Assembly (NCBI RefSeq): GCF_014170375.1
Contig: NZ_LZZW01000040.1
Coordinates: forward strand, 1 to 64,000
Direction: 5' to 3'
Length of the DNA stretch: 64,000 bases
DNA from: Variovorax sp. UMC13
GTDB lineage: Bacteria; Pseudomonadota; Gammaproteobacteria; Burkholderiales; Burkholderiaceae_C
Shown here: positions 37,348 to 46,803 of the stretch, piece after piece
How the letters are laid out: each line of letters opens with the position of its first letter
Numbering within the stretch: the first letter of the stretch is position 1
Program-made: the position numbers and the translations under genes
Notes under the pieces: model-generated
What the model was told of the DNA's origin: nothing
Databases searched by the model: none
What the model saw: the letters and a program-made list of their open reading frames with translations, nothing else

Positions 37348-38475
37348 TCACCAAGCCTCGAAGACGTCGTTCGCAATGCCGAAGCCGGTGCTCGCGCCGC
37401 TGCCGCTCGTGACCAGCACCACGCGCGTGGCGTCGTCGGGCGCATCGATGACGCAGGGGGTGGTCTTCGACGAGGGGTAGACGCCGGTCCAGCGCTCGGT
37501 GACCTGCGCGGCCTCGAGGTTCAGCGTGCTGCGCAGGTGGCGCAGGATGAGCTGGTCGACCGCCTCCATCGCGAAGGGCTCGGGCGCGTCGGCGTAGTGG
37601 TGCGGATCGCCGACCACCAGCGAGCCGTCGGCGCTCTGCACCACGATCAGGTGGATGCCGTGCGCCAGCGACGCCGCCTCTTCGTCCTGCAGCCGCGCGC
37701 GCAGGGCCGCGGCCTCGGGCAGGCGGCTGTAGCCCTCGTAGCGCACGAGGCTCAGGTCCGTCATCACCGCGCCCGGCAGACGGAAACCGGCTTCGGGTTG
37801 GACGCGCAACATCTGCAGGCGGCACAGCGTGAGGTCCTGCGCAGCGATGCGATCGGCGAACAGGCCGTGCAGCTCGGTGTGGGTGCAGACCACCACGCGC
37901 TCGGCGTGCAGTGTGCCGCGCGAAGTGCGCACCCGCGGCGTATCGACCTCGTGCACGCTTTCGCCGAAGCGGAACACGACGCCATGCGCTTCGGCCAGCC
38001 ACTTCGTGAGCAGGCCGATGGCGGTGCGCGATTCGACGCGCAGCTCGTGCGGGCTGAACAGCACCGACTGCGCATCGGCCAGGCTCAGGGCCGGCGCCCT
38101 GGCCTGTGCATCGTCTGCGTCGAGCAGTTGGCAGCCTTCACCCATCGGCGTGCGCATGAAGGCTTCGAGCACCGCATGCGCCTCCGGGCGATAGGCCGCC
38201 AGCCAGAGGTGGCGGTGCACGATGTCGATGCCGGCCTGCGGTGCGACCGCGTTCCACACCTCGCGGCTGTGCATCGCCCGGCGCCACATGTCGCCCGGTG
38301 CCTGGCCGGTGACGGTGATGAAGCCGAAGTTGCGGATCGATGCACCGATGGCGGCCGCATCGCGCTCGACCACGCACACCTGGAGGCCGCGCTGTGCCGC
38401 GGTGTAGGCATGGGCCAGGCCGACGATGCCGGCGCCGACGACGACCAGGTCGAAGTGTTGGGTGACGTCGGGCAT
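37348..38475 (-). CDS. FAD-dependent oxidoreductase, HpnW type (phosphonate catabolism)
   Basis: DAO-family flavoenzyme, 375 residues, of the group TIGR03364 linked to phosphonate use. The FAD-binding start is 'FDLVVVGAGIVGLAHAYTAA' with 'VCVVERDAAAIGASIRNFGF' (Glu for the ribose). 'ERWTGVYPSSKTTPCVIDAP' and 'VVLVTSGSGASTGFGIANDV' form the C-terminal FAD site. Family members are proposed to oxidise 2-aminoethylphosphonate derivatives such as N-methylated forms. The gene is the last of the minus-strand operon with the phosphonate importer, overlapping the permease stop by one base. The usual partner enzymes PhnW and PhnX are not in the window, so the intermediate made here is uncertain. Confidence 0.85.
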   Translation of the reverse strand: MPDVTQHFDLVVVGAGIVGLAHAYTAAQRGLQVCVVERDAAAIGASIRNFGFITVTGQAPGDMWRRAMHSREVWNAVAPQAGIDIVHRHLWLAAYRPEAHAVLEAFMRTPMGEGCQLLDADDAQARAPALSLADAQSVLFSPHELRVESRTAIGLLTKWLAEAHGVVFRFGESVHEVDTPRVRTSRGTLHAERVVVCTHTELHGLFADRIAAQDLTLCRLQMLRVQPEAGFRLPGAVMTDLSLVRYEGYSRLPEAAALRARLQDEEAASLAHGIHLIVVQSADGSLVVGDPHHYADAPEPFAMEAVDQLILRHLRSTLNLEAAQVTERWTGVYPSSKTTPCVIDAPDDATRVVLVTSGSGASTGFGIANDVFEAW

Positions 38476-40190
38476 CAGCGGTGCCTCCAGGCCTGGGTGC
38501 GTCGGATCGCCCAGTGCCCCGCGAGCGCGAACACGCCCCGGCCGATGACCGCGGTGAGCATGATCAGCGAGGCCATGGCCGCGGCGGGCGCCACGTCGCC
38601 GGCATCGTCCATGTTGAGCACGGCGATGGCGGCCAGCGTGGTCTGCGGCGAATAGAGGAACACCACGGCCGACACGGTGGTCATCGCGTTGACGAAGAAA
38701 TAGCCGCCCACGTTGAGCACCGTGGGCAAGGCCACCGGCAGGTGCACGCGCCACAGCGTGCGCCAGAAGGGCACGCCCATCGACTCCGACACCAACTCGT
38801 ACTCGCGGTCGAGCTGGCGCAGCGCGGTGAGCGAGGTCAGGTGCGCCACCGAGAAGAAGTGCGCCACGGTGCACACCACCAGGATGGTCATGCTGCCGTA
38901 GATGGCGCGCAGCGGGTTCGACGGCGAGATGAAGAAGAAGATGTAGCCCACGCCCAGCACCAGCCCCGGCACCGCCAGCGGCAGGTTGGCCAGCAGGTTG
39001 AGCAGCTCGCGCAGCAGGCCGAAGTGGCGCGGCTTCTCGACCAGGTAGGCCGAGACGAAGGTGAGCAGCGCGCCCGCCACCGCCGCGCACACGGCCAGGC
39101 GCAGCGAGTTGAAGTAGCTGCCCCAGCCGCCGCCGTCCATGTTGCTGAAGTCGTAGTTCTTCAGCGAGGGCGTGAGCTTGTAGGGCCAGTAGGTGGCCAG
39201 CGAGGCGAACACGGCCATGCCGATCATCACCAGGATCGCGAGCGCCGTGAACACGCAGAAGGCCAGCAGCGCGCGGTCGCGCGCGCGCACCGGCTCGGGC
39301 TGGTAGGGCGTGGCGCGCGCCGACAGCGCCGCGGCCTGCCGGCTGCGCACGCGGCGCTCGACCAGGAAGGACAGCACCGCCGGGATCAGCAGCACCAGCC
39401 CGACCACCGCGCCCATCTGGAAGTTCTGCTGGCCCACCACCTGCTTGTAGATGTCGGTCGCGAGCACGCCGGTCTGGCCGCCCACCACCTTGGGCACGCC
39501 GAAGTCGGTGATGACCAGCACGAACACCACCATCGCGGCCACGATCAGGCCATAGCGCGAAGCCGGCAAGGTGACCGTGCGGAAGATGCGCCAGCGCGAG
39601 GCGCCCATGGTCTGCGCGGCCTCGTAGAGCCGGCCATCGGAGGTGGCCATGGCGGTGGTGAGGATCAGCAGCGCATGCGGCAGCGTCCAGAACACCGAGC
39701 CCAGCACGATGCCCAGCGGCCCGTAGATCGACACCTCGCCCAGCAGCCCCTTGAACAGGCCCTGGTTACCGAACAGGTAGACCAGGCTGATGGCCGGCAG
39801 CAGCGAAGGCGCGAGCAGCGGCACCAGCGCCACCGCGCGCAGCAGGCCCTTGGCCGGCATGCACGACAGCGTGAGGCCGTAGGCGTAGACATAGGCGATG
39901 GCCGTGCAGATCACCGCGCTGATCGCCGCCAGCCAGAGGCTGTTGAAAGCCGACTGCACCAGCGCGGGGTTGTCGAGATAGCGCGCGAAGTTGGCCAGGC
40001 CGACGAAGGCGCCCGCGCGGTCGAAGAAGCTCTGGCCGACCAGCGCGCCGACGGGCAGCGCGACGATCACGACCAGCAGCGCCACCATCAGCCCCACGGC
40101 GACGCCGGTCAGCCAGCGCTCGCGGTCGAAGGCGCTGCTGCGCGCCATCGCCACCGGCGGTACGGCGACGGCGCCCGGAAGACTGCTCAT
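38475..40190 (-). CDS. 2-aminoethylphosphonate-type ABC transporter permease, double domain
   Basis: Polytopic inner-membrane protein of 571 residues with two fused permease domains, as in PhnU-type importers (TIGR03262). The EAA-like loops are 'GRLYEAAQTMGASRWRIFRT' in the first half and 'DREYELVSESMGVPFWRTLW' in the second. Early membrane segments are 'VAVGLMVALLVVIVALPVGA' and later ones 'GAVVGLVLLIPAVLSFLVER'. The ATG at 40190 is used; a TTG at 40196 is in frame and overlaps the ATPase stop, so coupled initiation there is possible. It forms the membrane channel with the ATPase and SBP upstream. Confidence 0.86.
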   Translation of the reverse strand: MSSLPGAVAVPPVAMARSSAFDRERWLTGVAVGLMVALLVVIVALPVGALVGQSFFDRAGAFVGLANFARYLDNPALVQSAFNSLWLAAISAVICTAIAYVYAYGLTLSCMPAKGLLRAVALVPLLAPSLLPAISLVYLFGNQGLFKGLLGEVSIYGPLGIVLGSVFWTLPHALLILTTAMATSDGRLYEAAQTMGASRWRIFRTVTLPASRYGLIVAAMVVFVLVITDFGVPKVVGGQTGVLATDIYKQVVGQQNFQMGAVVGLVLLIPAVLSFLVERRVRSRQAAALSARATPYQPEPVRARDRALLAFCVFTALAILVMIGMAVFASLATYWPYKLTPSLKNYDFSNMDGGGWGSYFNSLRLAVCAAVAGALLTFVSAYLVEKPRHFGLLRELLNLLANLPLAVPGLVLGVGYIFFFISPSNPLRAIYGSMTILVVCTVAHFFSVAHLTSLTALRQLDREYELVSESMGVPFWRTLWRVHLPVALPTVLNVGGYFFVNAMTTVSAVVFLYSPQTTLAAIAVLNMDDAGDVAPAAAMASLIMLTAVIGRGVFALAGHWAIRRTQAWRHR

Positions 40191-40192
40191 GC

Positions 40193-41266
<1,074 letters not shown>

Positions 41267-41291
41267 GTGCGGCGGCGGTCTCGGGGCCCGG

Positions 41292-42326
41292 TCAGAGGGG
41301 CTTCTTCTCGGACTTCGACTCGTAGCGCTTCGACCACTCCGTCAGGATGCGCTCGCGGTTGGACGCGGCCCAGGTGAAGTCGTTCTTGGCCAGCAGCTTC
41401 TCGACGTCGCCCGGCACGAACTCCAGCTTCTCCTGCACGCCCGGCAGCGCCAGCACCGCGAAGTTCTTCGCATAGAGCTCGTTGGCCTGCTTGGTCACGG
41501 CCCAGTCGGCCAGCGCCTTGGCGGCGTCCTGCTTCTTGCTGGTCTTGAGGATGCCGGTGGCCTCCATGTCCCAGCCCAGGCCTTCCTTGGGCAGCACGAT
41601 GTCGATGGGCGCGCCGTCGCGCTTGGTCTTGTTGGCGCGGTATTCGAAGGACATGCCCAGCGCGAACTCGCCCGCGCCGGCCTGGCGGCAGGGCTTGCTG
41701 CCCGACTGGCTGTAGATGCCGATGTTCTGGTGCAGCGCGTCCATGTACTTCCAGGCCTTGTCCTCACCCATCATCTGGATCCAGCCCGAGACCATCAGGT
41801 AGCCGGTGCCCGAGGCGGCCGGGTTGGGCATGGTGACCTGGCCCTTGTAGACCGGGTTGGTCAGGTCGGCCCAGCTGATGGGCTTGGGCAGGTTCTTCTT
41901 CTGCGCCTCGACGGTGTTGAAGCAGATGGCCGAGGACCACACGTCCATGCCGACCCATTTGGGCGGGTTGGCCGGGTCGCGCATGGTGGGCTTGATGGCG
42001 TCCAGGCCCTTGGGCGCGTAGGGCTGGAGCATGCCTTCCTTGTCGAGCAGCATCAGCGAGGTGGCGGCCAGGCCCCAGACCACGTCGGCCTGCGGGTTGG
42101 CCTTCTCGGCCAGCAGCTTGGCGGTGACGATGCCGGTGGAGTCGCGCACGAACTTCAGTTCGATCGTCGGGTTCTCCTTCTCGAACGCAGCCTTGTAGGC
42201 CTGCACCTGGTCGGCTTCGAGCGCGGTGTAGACCAGCAGCTCGGTGCGGCCCTGCGCGGCCACGGTGAAGGCCATCGAGAGCAGGGCGGCCGGCACGAGG
42301 GCCCAGCGGAAAGAACGACGCAGCAT
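41292..42326 (-). CDS. 2-aminoethylphosphonate-type ABC transporter substrate-binding protein
   Basis: Periplasmic binding protein, 344 residues, first gene of the operon. The signal peptide is 'SFRWALVPAALLSMAFTVAA' followed by Q. The mature start 'TELLVYTALEADQVQAYKAA' and 'ISWADLTNPVYKGQVTMPNP' with 'SGTGYLMVSGWIQMMGEDKA' fit the PhnS-type group (TIGR03261). 'GEFALGMSFEYRANKTKRDG' lies in the ligand cleft region. Two cysteines at 'ICFNTVEA' and 'SGSKPCRQ' could form a disulfide. The ATG at 42326 is followed upstream by a Pho-box-like promoter, consistent with a role in phosphorus supply. Confidence 0.88.
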   Translation of the reverse strand: MLRRSFRWALVPAALLSMAFTVAAQGRTELLVYTALEADQVQAYKAAFEKENPTIELKFVRDSTGIVTAKLLAEKANPQADVVWGLAATSLMLLDKEGMLQPYAPKGLDAIKPTMRDPANPPKWVGMDVWSSAICFNTVEAQKKNLPKPISWADLTNPVYKGQVTMPNPAASGTGYLMVSGWIQMMGEDKAWKYMDALHQNIGIYSQSGSKPCRQAGAGEFALGMSFEYRANKTKRDGAPIDIVLPKEGLGWDMEATGILKTSKKQDAAKALADWAVTKQANELYAKNFAVLALPGVQEKLEFVPGDVEKLLAKNDFTWAASNRERILTEWSKRYESKSEKKPL

Positions 42327-42393
42327 GTTGGGGAGTCCCTAGGAAAGAAGGAGGGGACGTGCGCGAAGCACGTCGACACAGGTCAACGCGGCG

Positions 42394-42438
42394 ATGCTCG
42401 CAGTGCCATGTGACAGAGATTTGTCAGACCCGTGACCG
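42394..42438 (-). promoter_or_regulatory. Pho-box-like promoter of the phosphonate importer operon
   Basis: On the minus strand the half-sites GTCA, GACA and GTCA recur every 11 bp (cores at 42436, 42425 and 42414). The 18 bases CTGACAAATC-TCTGTCAC (42427 to 42410) agree with the Pho box at about 15 positions by my count. A -10-like GAGCAT follows after ten bases (42399-42394), 68 bases before the SBP start codon. The geometry equals that of the sites at 31105 and 45214. Confidence 0.6.
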
Positions 42439-42597
42439 GTGTCTTGCGCGCTCCGGCCGCTCGCCTGTCATGCCGGCGTCACCGGGCCGGTGCCGGGACG
42501 AGCGCATCGGCGCACGCTTTCAGCCCCGGCTAAGGATTCGCCCCCTACCATGGGCGCCTCACGATGTTCGGCGCACGACGCCAGCGAGGGAATACGC

Positions 42598-44385
42598 ATG
42601 TCTCCATCCATCTCGGCGCGTGCCGGCAGCTTTGCCCAGGTGCTCCGGCGCGTCTTCACGCTCGCGGCGCCCTACTTCCGCTCGGAAGAGAAATGGCGCG
42701 CCCGCGCGATGCTGCTGGGCATCGTCGCGCTGAACCTGTTGTTCGTGTATGTGGCCGTGCTGGGCAACCAGTGGTATGGCCGCTTCTACGATGCGCTGCA
42801 GAACAAGGACTCGGTGGTCTTCTGGCACGAGGTGGGGGTCTTCGGCTGGATCGCCTTCGCCAACATCGCGGTGCAGGTGCTCAAGTTCTATGTGACGCAG
42901 CTGCTCCAGCTGCGCTGGCGGGCCTGGATGACGCGCAGCTACCTGTCGCGCTGGATGGCGGACCGCACCTTCTACCACCTGGAGCTCGCGCGCTATGCGG
43001 CCAAGGACAGCCACACGCCGGACAACCCCGACCAGCGCATCCAGGAGGACATGCAGATCTTCACCAGCGCCACGATGACGCTGTCGATGGGCCTGCTGAA
43101 CGCGGTGGTGACGCTGATGAGCTTCATCGGCCTGCTGTGGGCGCTGTCGGGCAGCTTCTCGTTCAGCTTCCACGGCACCACCTACCAGGTCGCGGGCGCG
43201 ATGGTCTGGGTGGCGCTCGGCTACTCCATCGTCGGCACCGCCATCACGCACTTCATCGGCCGTCCGCTGATCGGGCTGAACTTCAGGCAGCAACGCTACG
43301 AGGCCGACTTCCGCCACCACCTGGTGCGGGTGCGCGAGTACAGCGAGGCCATCGCACTGGACAAGGGCGAGACGGTCGAGCGCGAGCGGCTCGAGCTGCG
43401 CTTCGGCGACGTGTTGCGCAACTACCTGGCGCTGATCAAGCAGCAGAAGAACCTGGTCACCTTCACCTCCTTCTTCGGGCAGGCGGCGGTGATCTTTCCG
43501 TTCCTGGTGGCCGGGCAGCAGTACTTCGGCGGCGCCTTCCAGCTCGGCCACCTGATGCAGATCAGCTCGGCCTTCGGCAAGGTGCAGGAGTCGCTCAGCT
43601 GGTTCGTCGACAACTACGACAGCGTGGCCGTGTGGCGCGCCACCACCGACCGCCTGACCAGCTTCGACGACGGCATGCGCGCCCATGCGGAACGCGAAGA
43701 CGGCCTGCGGCGCACGCCCTCGGCCGTGCTGCACACCGAGGATCTGGCGGTGGCCCTGCCCAATGGCACGCCGCTGCTGGCCGGCGCCGCGCTCGCGGTG
43801 AAGCCCGGCGACAGCGTGCTGCTGCAGGGCCCCTCGGGCAGCGGCAAGTCGACGCTGTTCCGCGCCTTCGCCGGCATCTGGCCGTTCTCGACGGGCCGGA
43901 TGCAGGTGCCCGACAACGTGGCCTTCATGCCCCAGCGCCCCTACGTGCCCGACGGCAAGCTGCGCGACGCGCTGACCTACCCCCACCCGGCCGCCGACTT
44001 CGGCGACGACCAGCTGCGGCAGGCCCTGAACGACGCCCTGCTGCCCGATCTCGCCGCGCGCCTCGACGACAGCGACGCCTGGAGCCAGAAGCTCTCGGGC
44101 GGCGAACAGCAGCGGCTGGCCATCGCGCGCGTGCTGCTCAAGAAACCGGCCTGGCTGTTCGCCGACGAGATCACCAGCGCGCTGGACGCGCAGGCCGAAG
44201 GCGTGCTCTACCAGCGGCTGTCGGACACGGTGAAGGCCGCGGGCGGCGCGATGGTGTCGATCGCGCACCGCGCCGCCGTCGGGGATTTCCACAACCAGCG
44301 CTGGACGCTGGTGCCGCAGCAGGACGGCGACGCCGGCGGCGCGCGCTACCGGCTGACCACCACGGCGGTTCAGCCCGCGGCGTAG
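42598..44385 (+). CDS. SbmA/BacA-like ABC transporter, fused membrane and ATPase domains
   Basis: Inner-membrane protein of 595 residues with an SbmA/BacA-type membrane domain (ABC_membrane_2) followed by an ATPase domain, the YddA/Rv1819c layout. 'NQWYGRFYDALQNKDSVVFW' and 'WRAWMTRSYLSRWMADRTFY' are family hallmarks, with 'NPDQRIQEDMQIFTSATMTL' and 'LNFRQQRYEADFRHHLVRVR' after. Walker A is 'GPSGSGKSTLFRAFAG' near residue 411, the signature 'LSGGEQQRLAIARVLL', and Walker B 'WLFADEITSALDA'. The ATG at 42598 has a GCGAGGG ribosome site. Relatives import peptides, cobalamin or very-long-chain lipids; the substrate here is unknown. Its 3' end overlaps queC by 16 bases. Confidence 0.88.
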   Translation: MSPSISARAGSFAQVLRRVFTLAAPYFRSEEKWRARAMLLGIVALNLLFVYVAVLGNQWYGRFYDALQNKDSVVFWHEVGVFGWIAFANIAVQVLKFYVTQLLQLRWRAWMTRSYLSRWMADRTFYHLELARYAAKDSHTPDNPDQRIQEDMQIFTSATMTLSMGLLNAVVTLMSFIGLLWALSGSFSFSFHGTTYQVAGAMVWVALGYSIVGTAITHFIGRPLIGLNFRQQRYEADFRHHLVRVREYSEAIALDKGETVERERLELRFGDVLRNYLALIKQQKNLVTFTSFFGQAAVIFPFLVAGQQYFGGAFQLGHLMQISSAFGKVQESLSWFVDNYDSVAVWRATTDRLTSFDDGMRAHAEREDGLRRTPSAVLHTEDLAVALPNGTPLLAGAALAVKPGDSVLLQGPSGSGKSTLFRAFAGIWPFSTGRMQVPDNVAFMPQRPYVPDGKLRDALTYPHPAADFGDDQLRQALNDALLPDLAARLDDSDAWSQKLSGGEQQRLAIARVLLKKPAWLFADEITSALDAQAEGVLYQRLSDTVKAAGGAMVSIAHRAAVGDFHNQRWTLVPQQDGDAGGARYRLTTTAVQPAA

Positions 44386-45071
44386 CGCGCCCAGCCGGTC
44401 TTGCGCAGTTCGCAGGCCGGGCAGCCGCCGCAGCCGTAGCCCCAGGGGTGGCGGTGGCTGCGGTCGCCCTGGTAGCAGGTGTGGGTCTCCTCGACGATCA
44501 GCTCGACCAGCGCGTCACCGCCGAGCCGGTGGGCCATGGCCCAGGTCTGGGCCTTGTCGATCCACATCAGCGGCGTCTCGATCACCAGCCGGCGGTCGAG
44601 CCCGAGCGACAGCGCGAGCTGCATCGCCTTCATGGTGTCGTCGCGGCAGTCGGGGTAGCCCGAGTAGTCGGTCTCGCAGACGCCGGTGACGATCACCTGC
44701 AGGCCGCGGCGGTAGGCCAGCGCGCCCGCGAGCGCGAGGAACAGCAGGTTGCGCCCGGGCACGAAGGTGTTGGGCAGGCCGTCGGCCTGCATTGCGAACG
44801 CCACCTCCTCGGTCAGCGAGGAACCGCCGAGCTGCGACAGCGCATCGACCGTCAGCAGGTGGTCCTCGCCCAGCCGCGGCGCCCAGTCCGGGAAGCGTTC
44901 GGCGATGCGCTCGCGCACCGTGCGGCGCACGTCGAGTTCCACGCGGTGGCGCTGGCCGTAATCGAAGCCCAGGGTCTCGACGCGCTGGTACTTCGACAGG
45001 GCGTCGGCCAGGCAGGTGGTGGAGTCCTGGCCGCCAGAGAACAGGACGAGGGCAGTGGTGTGCACGGGCAT
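44370..45071 (-). CDS. queC: 7-cyano-7-deazaguanine synthase
   Basis: ATP-dependent conversion of 7-carboxy-7-deazaguanine to preQ0 in queuosine synthesis, 233 residues, cytoplasmic. The PP-loop is 'LVLFSGGQDSTTC' (SGGQDS at residues 12-17). The zinc site is the C-terminal set 'CYQGDRS...GYGCGGCPAC'. 'FVPGRNLLFLALAGALAYRR' and 'YSGYPDCRDD' are conserved QueC blocks. The ATG at 45071 gives 'MPVHTTALVLFSGG' and has an AAGGA ribosome site; the longer frame to 45167 adds unrelated residues. No other que gene is adjacent, and the gene interrupts the phosphorus genes on the opposite strand. Confidence 0.95.
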   Translation of the reverse strand: MPVHTTALVLFSGGQDSTTCLADALSKYQRVETLGFDYGQRHRVELDVRRTVRERIAERFPDWAPRLGEDHLLTVDALSQLGGSSLTEEVAFAMQADGLPNTFVPGRNLLFLALAGALAYRRGLQVIVTGVCETDYSGYPDCRDDTMKAMQLALSLGLDRRLVIETPLMWIDKAQTWAMAHRLGGDALVELIVEETHTCYQGDRSHRHPWGYGCGGCPACELRKTGWARYAAG

Positions 45072-45213
45072 TTCCTTCAACGGCCGGGCCGCTGCATTCA
45101 AAGCCGCGATTTTCGCAGGCCGTGCCATGCGCCTGCACGCCGCACATGACAAGCCGACGACCGGCACTGCCTATCTTTTTCGCCATGCAGTGAACTTCCG
45201 TGCGGGATCCGAC

Positions 45214-45247
45214 TCGTCACGGACCGGTCATCTGCGGTCTCTAGATT
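45214..45247 (+). promoter_or_regulatory. Pho-box-like promoter of the alkaline phosphatase pair
   Basis: GTCAC (45216) and GTCAT (45227) are direct half-sites 11 bp apart. The 18 bases from 45214 match the Pho box at about 11 positions by my count, the weakest of the three. A TAGATT hexamer starts at 45242, exactly ten bases after the second half-site, as in the phospholipase C promoter. The first phosphatase ATG follows 61 bases later. Confidence 0.5.
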
Positions 45248-45307
45248 CCCGCCTCGGAACAGGTGCGCGCCGCGCGCACCACCCGAACAACCATCCGAGG
45301 GAGTCGC

Positions 45308-46771
45308 ATGACCCAACGCTTCATTGCCCCAGCGCTGCTGGGCGTTTCACTGCTGCTGACCGCCTGCGGCGGCAGCAGCCAAGGCCCGCAACTGCAACCG
45401 CCGACGACGACACCGCCGCCGGTGGCACAGGCGCCGAAGAACGTGCTGTTCTTCCTGGGCGATGGCATGGGCATCACCACCATGACCGCCGCGCGCATCT
45501 ACAAGGTCGGCGAGGACGGCGACCTGACGATGGACACGCTGCCCGAGACGGCCTTCGTCCACACCTATTCGAACGACGCCCAGGTCACCGACAGCGCGCC
45601 CTCGATGTCGGCCTACATGACCGGCATCAAGATGAACAACGAAGTCATCTCGATGACGCCCGACACCAAGGCCACCGACGCCGCGGGCAAGGCGTATCAC
45701 GTGAGTTTCGACAGCACCTGTCCGTCGACCAACGGCCAGGCCGTCGAGACGCTGCTCGAGCAGAGCAAGGCCAAGGGCTACGCCACCGGCGTGGTGACCA
45801 CCACCCGCATCACGCACGCCACGCCGGCCGCCACCTACTCGCACGTCTGCCACCGCGACGCCGAGAACACCATCGCCGCGGCGCTGGTGCCGGGCGGCAG
45901 CGGCTTCAACGGCAAGCTGGGTGACGGCATCGACGTGCTCTTCGGCGGCGGCACCGACTACTTCCTGTCCAAGGAAGCCGGCGGCAAGCGCAACGACAAG
46001 CGCGACCTGATCGCCGAACTCAAGACCGCCAAGTACAGCTACGCCGCCAGCAAGAGCGACTTCGACAAGCTGCCGGTCGACGGCAGCACCAAGATCGTCG
46101 GCCTGTTCACCAAGAGCCACATGGCCTACGACCTGGACCGCGACGCCAGCAAGGAACCGAGCCTGGCCGAGATGACCGGCAAGGCCATCGACGCACTGGC
46201 CGCGCGCAAGAAGGGCTTCTTCCTGATGGTCGAAGGCGGCCGCATCGACCATGCGCTGCACGCCACCAACGCACGCCGCGCGCTGCAGGACACCGGCGCC
46301 TTCGACGACGCCATCAAGCTCGCGCTGAGCAAGATGCAAGCCGTCGACCCGGGCCTGAAGAACACGCTGGTGGTGGTCACGGCCGACCACGACCACACGC
46401 TGCAACTCAACGGCTATGCCGCGCGCACCGGCAAGACCGAAGCCAACAAGCCGGGCGTGCTCGGTCTGGTAAAGGACTATGTCGACACCAGCAAAACCAG
46501 CAAGGACGTCGAAGGCAACCCGTACACCATCATCGGCTTCGGCAATGGCCCGGTTCGACTGGCCACGCGTAGCGGCATCGACAGCACGGCACTGGAGAAC
46601 AAGGACTACCGCCAGGAAGCCGTGGTCCCGACCGACCCCACGAGCGACTCCGAAACCCACGGCGGCGCCGACGTGTTCCTCGGCGCGCAAGGCCTGGGCG
46701 CCGACAACTTTGCCGGCGTCCTCACCAACACCGACGTGTTCGGCCTGATCAAGAAGGCGGTCGGCCTGTGA
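45308..46771 (+). CDS. Alkaline phosphatase, lipoprotein form
   Basis: PhoA-superfamily phosphomonoesterase, 487 residues, anchored through a lipoprotein signal 'FIAPALLGVSLLLTACGGSS' with lipobox LTAC and a Pro/Thr-rich linker. Metal and catalytic motifs are 'KNVLFFLGDGMGITTMTAAR' (Asp), 'VTDSAPSMSAYMTGIK' (the D-S-A nucleophile loop), 'MVEGGRIDHALHATNARRAL' (Glu, Asp, His), and 'LVVVTADHDHTLQLNGY' (ADHDH). 'TSDSETHGGADVFLGA' supplies the last zinc His. The ATG at 45308 has a CGAGGGAG ribosome site. It heads a two- or three-gene operon with the second phosphatase and would release phosphate at the cell envelope. Confidence 0.93.
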   Translation: MTQRFIAPALLGVSLLLTACGGSSQGPQLQPPTTTPPPVAQAPKNVLFFLGDGMGITTMTAARIYKVGEDGDLTMDTLPETAFVHTYSNDAQVTDSAPSMSAYMTGIKMNNEVISMTPDTKATDAAGKAYHVSFDSTCPSTNGQAVETLLEQSKAKGYATGVVTTTRITHATPAATYSHVCHRDAENTIAAALVPGGSGFNGKLGDGIDVLFGGGTDYFLSKEAGGKRNDKRDLIAELKTAKYSYAASKSDFDKLPVDGSTKIVGLFTKSHMAYDLDRDASKEPSLAEMTGKAIDALAARKKGFFLMVEGGRIDHALHATNARRALQDTGAFDDAIKLALSKMQAVDPGLKNTLVVVTADHDHTLQLNGYAARTGKTEANKPGVLGLVKDYVDTSKTSKDVEGNPYTIIGFGNGPVRLATRSGIDSTALENKDYRQEAVVPTDPTSDSETHGGADVFLGAQGLGADNFAGVLTNTDVFGLIKKAVGL

Positions 46772-46803
46772 GTGGCGAACGCCGCCCACCGACGAACACA
46801 ACC

